Of a stretch of DNA of 10,945 bases, positions 5,845-10,945 are shown piece by piece. The notes under the pieces are model-generated. The model worked only from the letters and a program-made list of their open reading frames with translations, searched no databases and was not told where the DNA came from. Each line of letters begins with the position of its first letter. Position 1 is the first letter of the stretch. The position numbers and the translations under genes are program-made. Source of the stretch: CBDTTM01 sp965363355 (GTDB taxonomy: Bacteria; Bacillota; Negativicutes; Selenomonadales; Selenomonadaceae); the NCBI GenBank assembly GCA_965363355.1, contig CBDTTM010000077.1:1-10945 (forward strand). The letters are read 5' to 3'.

Positions 5845-6351
5845 TTATTTCAACACCTGATAATCTTTAGGATCCACTTCTTCCAACCATTCAGTCGTTA
5901 TCCCTGGCACAGATTGCATGACTGAAATATGCTGGAACATGCTTCCCGGGGCAGCACCATGCCAATGCTTCACGCCCGCGGGAATCGTGACAACCATACC
6001 AGGCTTTAGTTCATGCGGGGCCTCACCCCAAATCTGATAATAGCCTCGCCCCGACTCAGCCACAAGCACCTGACAAGAGTTATGATGAATATGCCAATGC
6101 GTATGAGCTCCATTTACAAAGGTCACATTGCCGATAGGCACACCGCCATCGGATAACCACGAAACATAGCTCTCACCAGTGAAATATGCGGCATTCTTTG
6201 CATTCGGCTCGCCAATAGGAAACACCGTACCGCCGGACTGCTCCAATGCGGACTCTATAGCCTCTTTAGAAATTGGCTGTATAGCTTCTGCTGATATCAA
6301 TCCTGTCATTCCCCATAACAAGAATATTATCATAACCAACATCTTCTTCAT
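5845..6351 (-). CDS. Exported single-domain cupin (metal-dependent, quercetinase-like superfamily)
   Basis: Small beta-barrel metalloprotein, last gene of the operon. Residues 1-21 form a Sec signal (MKKMLVMIIFLLWGM, cleavage after LISA), so it acts outside the cytoplasm. The cupin core follows: motif 1 GAHTHWHIHHNSCQ at 81-94 and motif 2 PAGVKHWHG at 124-132. Likely metal ligands are His87 and His89 (or His85/His87), Gln94 in place of the usual Glu, and His129 or His131. The three-His-plus-Gln set and the THWH...KHWHGAAP wording resemble the small bacterial cupins that include Mn-dependent hydroxynitrile lyases; no such activity can be claimed here. Start ATG at 6351 has GGGAG 8 nt upstream. 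It lies 36 nt behind the hydrolase gene and ends at the shared terminator. Confidence 0.88.
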   Translation of the reverse strand: MKKMLVMIIFLLWGMTGLISAEAIQPISKEAIESALEQSGGTVFPIGEPNAKNAAYFTGESYVSWLSDGGVPIGNVTFVNGAHTHWHIHHNSCQVLVAESGRGYYQIWGEAPHELKPGMVVTIPAGVKHWHGAAPGSMFQHISVMQSVPGITTEWLEEVDPKDYQVLK

Positions 6352-6387
6352 TTTCTACACTCCCATGAATCCTATTCACTTTATTTT

Positions 6388-7572
6388 TTAAAGATTTTTC
6401 CCGTAAAAAGGAACAAGTTTATCGACAATCTGCTTGACATATTCCGGTACCCAATAGGTTTGCATATGCGTTGCACCGTCGACAAGATACAGCTCTTTGT
6501 TTTTGGTGCCCGTTGCCTTTTGGTATGCATCTTCTGTCATATAAAGTGTATCTGCTTGGTTACCAGCAATCATCAGAAGAGGCTGATTGATGAGGTCCAT
6601 ATTGGCTGCTGCATCAAAGGTAAAAAGGTCCAGATTGCTGCGCACCGTATACTGGAACGTGGAATTTGGATGACGATGTGTCTTACCATAGTAGAGATAC
6701 CCTTCTCGATAGAGCGTCGGCATTTTATCAAGTTGCTCCTGTGGAATCTCCATAGATTCCATTCCTTGTGTACGCGCAATTTCTCCACCAGCAGCTTCTT
6801 TGCCTCTCTCAGCGGATGATTCAGCCAATCTCTTCTGCGTTGTATCCTTTGCTGAATTCATGAAACCATCTTTTCGCACGATACCAGAATTAAACATGGA
6901 CAAGGTTGCTACAGCCTTCACACGTTTATCCGTCTGGGTTGCCTTTAGCGTGTAACCGCCACCGCCACAAATACCAAGAGCTCCAACACGGTCTGCATCT
7001 ACACCAGAAAAGGAAGCTATGACATCCACCATTCCATGGACATCTTCCACACGAAAAGCTGGGTTATCGAGATTACGAGGTGTACCGCCGCTTGCCCCCT
7101 GGAAAGATGCATCAGCCGTAATCGTAATATAGCCGTTTTCCGCCAAACGCTGCGCATAAAGACCTGCTGTTTGCTCCTTGACACCACCATTTGGATGTGC
7201 AATTACTATAGCCGGATACTTCTTGCTGCTGTTTTTGTCATAACCAGCTGGTGTATAGATATTTGCAGCAATCCGGTTCCCATTGAGATTATAGGTCACC
7301 GGATGAATATTGACCTGACCAGGCACATTTTTCGTCAATGCACCTTTATAAACCAAGCCAAAAGGGTTCGCATTTGGGCTTTTGATCTGATTTACTGGGA
7401 TTTCCTGCAAATCTCTGCCACCATAGAACGCAATACCTTCCGTTTGCTCTGTTCCGTGCCTTTCTGCCGCATATGCCGGTACGATACCAGCAGAAAATGT
7501 CAGTATTCCTCCTGCTATCAATCCAGCTAAAAGTTTTAATCCAGTCTTGGTAAATTTCTTATTCTTTATCAT
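6388..7572 (-). CDS. Exported alpha/beta hydrolase with Cys nucleophile (YcjY/dienelactone hydrolase-like)
   Basis: Secreted alpha/beta-hydrolase of 394 aa. A Sec signal occupies about residues 1-36 (basic start, long hydrophobic core, cleavage near AYA-AE). The fold begins near residue 88 with the NIYTPAGY strand. HPNGG at 126-130 fits the oxyanion region. The nucleophile elbow is GICGGGG with Cys202 where most members have Ser. Asp341 in AGNQADTLY and His369 in DGATHM complete a Cys-Asp-His triad. A helical lid insertion lies around 225-310. Cys at this place is known from dienelactone hydrolases and YcjY-like proteins; the substrate may be an ester, lactone or thioester, and cannot be named. 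ATG at 7572 has AAGGAAG 5 nt upstream. It sits 59 nt behind the dehydrogenase gene in the same operon. Confidence 0.88.
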   Translation of the reverse strand: MIKNKKFTKTGLKLLAGLIAGGILTFSAGIVPAYAAERHGTEQTEGIAFYGGRDLQEIPVNQIKSPNANPFGLVYKGALTKNVPGQVNIHPVTYNLNGNRIAANIYTPAGYDKNSSKKYPAIVIAHPNGGVKEQTAGLYAQRLAENGYITITADASFQGASGGTPRNLDNPAFRVEDVHGMVDVIASFSGVDADRVGALGICGGGGYTLKATQTDKRVKAVATLSMFNSGIVRKDGFMNSAKDTTQKRLAESSAERGKEAAGGEIARTQGMESMEIPQEQLDKMPTLYREGYLYYGKTHRHPNSTFQYTVRSNLDLFTFDAAANMDLINQPLLMIAGNQADTLYMTEDAYQKATGTKNKELYLVDGATHMQTYWVPEYVKQIVDKLVPFYGKNL

Positions 7573-7631
7573 CGTGACTTCCTTCTTTCTTATTATATGT
7601 TTTTATCAATATGCTACCAGATATCCTCATT

Positions 7632-8459
7632 TTAATAATCTGTTTGTGATGAATCCGCCTCATAGCTTTCAATTTCACGTAATTGATTTTGCAGATCCGT
7701 TTTGACCTGCGTACAGCAAGACTCCCCGATAAGAATGCGCGACGGCAAGTTTTCTCGCTGCAATATTCGATAAAGAAATCTTGCTGCTTTAGCCGGATCA
7801 CCGGCTTGCATGTGATTGTTTTCTTTTAAAAACTTAGCTGCTTCATGTGCTCCTGTTGCCTTGTAAGCTTCCAATTGGCTTACTGGCTGCTGCAAAGAGC
7901 TCGCATCACGGAAATCCGTGCGAAAAGACCCGGGGCAAATGGATGCAACGTGAATGCCAAAAGGTTCCAATTCAGTATGCAAGACCTCGGACAGACCTAC
8001 GACAGCAAATTTTGCCGAACAATAGGCGCTGCTTCCTGTAAAACCCATAAGACCTCCTTGAGACGCTACATTGAGAATAATTCCGCTATGCTTACCTCTC
8101 ATATAAGGAATTACTTCCCTCGTAACTGCCACCACCCCGAAATAGTCCGTTTCCATAAGGCGGCGTAGTTCGGCATCTGAAGTTTCTTCAAAAGCCCCAC
8201 TCATACCAAAACCTGCATTATTGACTAGAATATCAATATGTCCAAAATGATTAATTCCATCCGTCACTGCCTGGCTCACTTCTTCTGGTTTTGTCACATC
8301 GAGCTGCACACCAAATACATTTTTCTGTTGATAAAATATATCATCATCCTGGATATGCCGGGAACCGGCAATCACCTGATCGCCCTGCTTCAGAGCTTCT
8401 TCCGCAAACGCACGACCTAATCCCCGGTTTGCACCTGTAATCAACCATACACGATCCAT
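7632..8459 (-). CDS. Short-chain dehydrogenase/reductase (SDR), probably NADP-dependent
   Basis: Cytoplasmic classical SDR that should oxidise or reduce a carbonyl/hydroxyl group. Counting from the start chosen here, the Rossmann motif TGANRGLG is at residues 8-15, an Arg follows strand 2 (GSRH, favouring NADP), NNAG is at 80-83, and the catalytic set is Ser133 (NVASQG), Tyr146 and Lys150 (YCSAK). PGSFRTDF follows, as usual. The C-terminal part after about 190 is longer than in minimal SDRs, for 275 aa in total. I take ATG at 8459 because GAGGTG lies 7 nt upstream. The ATG at 8474 would add five residues but overlaps this SD and has none of its own. No signal peptide. It is 41 nt behind the iron-sulfur flavoprotein gene. 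Confidence 0.9.
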   Translation of the reverse strand: MDRVWLITGANRGLGRAFAEEALKQGDQVIAGSRHIQDDDIFYQQKNVFGVQLDVTKPEEVSQAVTDGINHFGHIDILVNNAGFGMSGAFEETSDAELRRLMETDYFGVVAVTREVIPYMRGKHSGIILNVASQGGLMGFTGSSAYCSAKFAVVGLSEVLHTELEPFGIHVASICPGSFRTDFRDASSLQQPVSQLEAYKATGAHEAAKFLKENNHMQAGDPAKAARFLYRILQRENLPSRILIGESCCTQVKTDLQNQLREIESYEADSSQTDY

Positions 8460-8500
8460 GCTTTTACACCTCATATTCTTTATAAATCAATTACAATTAT

Positions 8501-9118
8501 TTAACGAATAAAATTCGTAAACGTCCGCGGTTCTTGTTCCGGCAGCCCAAATTTTTCCTTGCCAAGCGCAATGCTCTTTATCAAAAAGGTCATATTCCTG
8601 GCGAGGCTGCGCATGTTCTGCATTCCTTCTAAATCTTCCGTTACCTTACCAATTTCTCGTCCATGTACGCTATTCCAGTAGAGACTCGAGGCAACCGGCA
8701 TATTGGACATCGTGAAGTATTTATTCAGTTCATCAAACGTAGAGGATAGACCGCCTCTACGCGCAATAACTACACTAGCTCCCACTTTCATGGTCTTATC
8801 GAATTGCGTGCTAAAAAACAGCCGATCCAAATATGCAATAAGCGTAGCATTCGCCGAGGCAAAATATACCGGACTGCCAACGACTATACCATCACATTCC
8901 TTAAAAATTGCCGCTGTCTCATTCACCACATCATCAAACACGCATTTGCCGGTCTTTGCGCAGCTCCGGCAAGCAATACAGCCCCGGATATCTTTAGTTC
9001 CTAATTCGATGAACTCTGTTTCCACACCACTGGCAGCAAATACTTTGCGCATTTCATCTAAAGCCAAAAACGTGTTTCCTTTTGTACGAGGTGATCCATT
9101 AACTATCATGATTTTCAT
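8501..9118 (-). CDS. Iron-sulfur flavoprotein / NADPH-dependent FMN reductase family
   Basis: Cytoplasmic flavodoxin-fold protein with an Fe-S motif. The start MKIMIVNGSPRTKGNT carries the FMN-phosphate loop GSPRTKGNT. Cys47, Cys50, Cys53 and Cys59 form a CX2CX2CX5C cluster motif, the compact spacing known from archaeal iron-sulfur flavoproteins, where it binds a 4Fe-4S cluster. GSPVYFASANA near 81-91 is the second FMN loop, and ARRGG near 120 also fits the family. At 205 aa the length is typical. The protein probably passes electrons between a ferredoxin-like or NAD(P)H donor and a substrate via FMN. Start choice: ATG at 9118 has GGGAG 10 nt upstream, while ATG at 9127 (three more residues) is only one base from that SD. 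It has no export signal, unlike most of its operon partners. Confidence 0.88.
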   Translation of the reverse strand: MKIMIVNGSPRTKGNTFLALDEMRKVFAASGVETEFIELGTKDIRGCIACRSCAKTGKCVFDDVVNETAAIFKECDGIVVGSPVYFASANATLIAYLDRLFFSTQFDKTMKVGASVVIARRGGLSSTFDELNKYFTMSNMPVASSLYWNSVHGREIGKVTEDLEGMQNMRSLARNMTFLIKSIALGKEKFGLPEQEPRTFTNFIR

Positions 9119-9164
9119 TTTTCTCATTCTCCCTTTCTTATCTAAACTTTAAATTTCACTCATA

Positions 9165-10034
9165 TTATTGCGCCTGCCGTGCGGTAAAACACTCATTGGC
9201 AATCTTCATCATCCAAAGAGTCCGCGGAAAGCCCACATACGGATTCATCGTGGTGATGACACCGATGACTTCTTCCGGGATTGCTCCAGCCGCCAAGGCA
9301 CCGTTGACATGACTGCGGAACTGGGCTTCGATGCCAAGCGTACCAATCGCCGCAACCGTCAGCATTTCCCTCATTTTAAGATTCAGTGTGCCTCTTGTAT
9401 AAATATCCCCAAAGCAAAATGCCGAAAGATCATCTTGCAGATGTTTTTGATAAGCTGGCACAGCAGCTCTCATTTTTGTAATGCTTTCCCCATAGGTACG
9501 CACCTGAAAGTCCAAACCTCTCTCGAAACGGTCCTCATCGGTGGTAGTGCCCTGTTTTTCTAATGGCAGCTTAATTCCATGCTTCTTGAATACACCATCC
9601 ATAATTTCTACAGCTGCCGTCGTTTTGGCAAAACCGATATAAGGCGTAACATGATAGATACTCTCCCGGATCTGCAGTGGTGTTGCCTTGACAGCCAAAG
9701 CTTCTTCAACTGCATTAGCCAGTAGTTTCTCGTTTTGATTCGTAGTAAGAACCGCCAATGTTATTAAAGACCGTTCCACCGGGGTAATTTTAACCTGCTC
9801 GGCAATATCGCCGTAAATATATTTTTTCATGAGTGCCGCATACTCCGGGTCTGTGTCTTCAAGTGGGAACGCTGCATTGCCATGCATTGCCTTATAATTC
9901 CCATCGGCTAGTTTTGCCCGGTCATAACCATCCAACGTCGAACCCCCCGCCGCCTGGACCGGAAACTGCGTCAGTGTCATCAGACCAGCTCCGGCCACAC
10001 CCATCATGAGAATCTTCCAAAATTTATATTTCAT
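9165..10034 (-). CDS. Exported tandem carboxymuconolactone decarboxylase (CMD)-like protein
   Basis: Exported all-helical protein with two CMD/AhpD-like domains. Residues 1-28 are a Sec signal (MKYKFWKILMMGVAGAG, cleavage near VQA-AG). The first domain covers about 65-145 (ERSLITLAVLTTN, then IRESIYHVTPYIGFAK) and the second about 180-282 (MREMLTVAAIGTLG, RSHVNGALAAG, then VITTMNPYVGFPR). The redox CXXC pair of AhpD-type peroxidases is absent from both: NQNEK and GIEAQF stand at those places, and the only cysteines are Cys197 and Cys282. His222 of the second domain is kept. So a peroxidase role is unlikely, and a lactone decarboxylase-like or binding role is more plausible. ATG at 10034 has AAAGGA 9 nt upstream. 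It is 42 nt behind the flavodoxin gene and 46 nt before the iron-sulfur flavoprotein gene. Confidence 0.9.
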   Translation of the reverse strand: MKYKFWKILMMGVAGAGLMTLTQFPVQAAGGSTLDGYDRAKLADGNYKAMHGNAAFPLEDTDPEYAALMKKYIYGDIAEQVKITPVERSLITLAVLTTNQNEKLLANAVEEALAVKATPLQIRESIYHVTPYIGFAKTTAAVEIMDGVFKKHGIKLPLEKQGTTTDEDRFERGLDFQVRTYGESITKMRAAVPAYQKHLQDDLSAFCFGDIYTRGTLNLKMREMLTVAAIGTLGIEAQFRSHVNGALAAGAIPEEVIGVITTMNPYVGFPRTLWMMKIANECFTARQAQ

Positions 10035-10076
10035 TTGATTTCATCCTTTCCGTGCCAACATTTTATGAACTAAAAA

Positions 10077-10778
10077 TCATTTGAGGAGTTTATCCAAAAA
10101 TGCATCAAACTGCTGCTTCACATTTTGATTGTCAATTCGTGCATCAACCGTAAAACCATCGGTCAATTTTGCCTTTGGCTGCAAATCTTGAATCGTTTCC
10201 AAATTTTTATTGAAACCACTACCCCTGTGTATACCAAAAGGAACGATGGTCTTTCCAGCCATATCAACCTGTTTTAAAAATGTGCTGACTGGTGCTGGCA
10301 AAGTGTACCACCAAATCGGTGTACCAAAATAAATGACATCATACTTTGTAAAATCCGGCAGCGGCTGCCGCAGCGCAACCATCTTCGCCTGCTCTATTTC
10401 CTGTTTCGCTCGGTTCGTCATATTATCAAAAAATGAATCATAAGGATCTTGCACCACGATAGAATACACATCTGCCCCAGTCTTTTGCTGGATTTCATGG
10501 GCCATGACTTGCATGTTCCCTTCCTTATTCTCCGTACTCCCATGAAGGCTGGCAGATGTAACGGCATCCACATCCATATTGCTGGTATCACCTATATTTT
10601 CACTATACGTAAAATATACAACCAAAGCTTTTTTTGCCTGCAAAGCTTCAGCCGATGCACTTCCTTGAACAACCTGTGCCTTCGTATCTGGCATAAAATA
10701 ACCTGCATATGCAGCAGCACCTGCCGCAATTATCAAACCACTTGCCAAAATCAGCAGCTTTCTACGGGATGAAATCAT
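10077..10778 (-). CDS. Exported flavodoxin with twin-arginine-like signal
   Basis: Flavodoxin-fold electron carrier of 233 aa, predicted outside or anchored to the cytoplasmic membrane. The N-terminus MISSRRKLLILASG followed by a hydrophobic stretch to about residue 28 matches a twin-arginine signal (S-R-R-x-L-L). Tat export would suit a protein that folds around FMN before export. No lipobox Cys is present, and the signal may stay as an anchor. The flavodoxin part starts at about 50: FTYSENIGDT (56-65) is the FMN-phosphate loop, followed by an inserted polar loop to about 88. FGTPIWWYTLP (141-151) and FGIHRGSG (171-178) are the other two FMN loops. The Trp pair at 146-147 could stack on the isoalloxazine ring. 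ATG at 10778 has AGGAG 8 nt upstream. Tat versus Sec export is uncertain. Confidence 0.88.
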   Translation of the reverse strand: MISSRRKLLILASGLIIAAGAAAYAGYFMPDTKAQVVQGSASAEALQAKKALVVYFTYSENIGDTSNMDVDAVTSASLHGSTENKEGNMQVMAHEIQQKTGADVYSIVVQDPYDSFFDNMTNRAKQEIEQAKMVALRQPLPDFTKYDVIYFGTPIWWYTLPAPVSTFLKQVDMAGKTIVPFGIHRGSGFNKNLETIQDLQPKAKLTDGFTVDARIDNQNVKQQFDAFLDKLLK

Positions 10779-10835
10779 ATTCCTCGCTCCTATCTTTATG
10801 AATGTATGAGAACTTATTCATGCTTTTTTGTCTGA

Positions 10836-10945
10836 TCAACCCTTAACCGCCAACAAAATCTCAAAAATCTCATCTGGCGTAAGTTTTTTCGCGCAACCAG
10901 GCATAAGGACAGTGGTGTCCGCCACAGCACGTAGAATTTTATCCT
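10836..10945 (-). CDS. Unrecognised protein, C-terminal end only
   Basis: An open frame enters from the right edge and ends with TGA at 10836-10838, giving 35 residues that finish with TPDEIFEILLAVKG. A frame without stops, the normal amino-acid mix, the amphipathic C-terminal helix and the 57-nt gap to the flavodoxin gene on the same strand suggest a real upstream gene of the operon. One Cys (PGCAKK) is present. I cannot assign a family from so little sequence. Confidence 0.6.
   Translation of the reverse strand, partial: DKILRAVADTTVLMPGCAKKLTPDEIFEILLAVKG

Noticed and set aside
6460..7530. Plus-strand open frames opposite the alpha/beta hydrolase
   Set aside because: They are antisense shadows of a well-supported gene, rich in Cys, His and Arg, with no plausible domain.
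7573..7631. Internal promoter before the hydrolase gene (TATAAT in the gap)
   Set aside because: The -10-like sequence is perfect, but 17 bases upstream there is only CTGGTA, and AT-rich gaps yield such hexamers by chance.
10798..10821. ATGAAT...ATTCAT inverted repeat between the right-edge gene and the flavodoxin gene
   Set aside because: Only 6 bp with a 12-base loop and AT-rich; no T-tract fitting a terminator and no promoter beside it.
1..10945. CRISPR arrays, insertion sequences, tRNA/rRNA genes, phage genes
   Set aside because: No regular repeat-spacer pattern, transposase, terminal inverted repeats or RNA gene sequence was seen. The GGTTCGA in the cysteine synthase leader resembles a tRNA T-loop but no tRNA fold surrounds it.

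Overview
The window looks like chromosomal DNA from a Gram-negative-walled Firmicute (Negativicutes: Selenomonadales, Veillonellales or Sporomusaceae-like). The main evidence is the gene at 4355-5632. It encodes an exported protein with one N-terminal S-layer homology (SLH) domain followed by an outer-membrane beta-barrel ending in Phe, an architecture typical of diderm Firmicutes. The enzymes, Shine-Dalgarno (SD) sites and TTGACA/TATAAT-type promoters all fit a moderately AT-rich anaerobic Firmicute. The genus cannot be fixed from the sequence.

Left block (1-4068, minus strand): sulfur amino-acid genes in two transcription units. A cysteine synthase-family gene (2874-3854) has its own sigma-A-type promoter, a structured leader of about 180 nt with competing terminator and antiterminator folds, and a strong terminator behind it. 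Downstream, a second promoter drives an M20-family amidohydrolase with a TTG start, then metN and metI, which overlap by 4 bases. metI runs off the left edge, and the substrate-binding protein gene is not in view. The likely theme is uptake of methionine or a modified sulfur amino acid, deacylation in the cytoplasm, and cysteine formation.

Centre (4122-5756, plus strand): the SLH porin gene. Its promoter overlaps a perfect 7+7 inverted repeat and is followed by a terminator-like hairpin inside the leader. The gene ends at a strong bidirectional terminator shared with the convergent operon to its right.

Right block (5845-10945, minus strand): a tightly spaced operon. In transcription order it holds an unrecognised gene cut by the right edge, an exported flavodoxin with a twin-arginine-like signal, an exported double carboxymuconolactone-decarboxylase-like protein, an iron-sulfur flavoprotein, a short-chain dehydrogenase, an exported alpha/beta hydrolase with a Cys nucleophile, and an exported cupin. 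Gaps are 36-59 nt and most genes have a recognisable SD. Four of the six complete products carry export signals, so the operon seems to couple cytoplasmic flavin/NAD(P) redox enzymes to a set of cell-envelope enzymes. The substrate is unknown. This operon and the leader of the cysteine synthase gene are the most interesting parts of the window.
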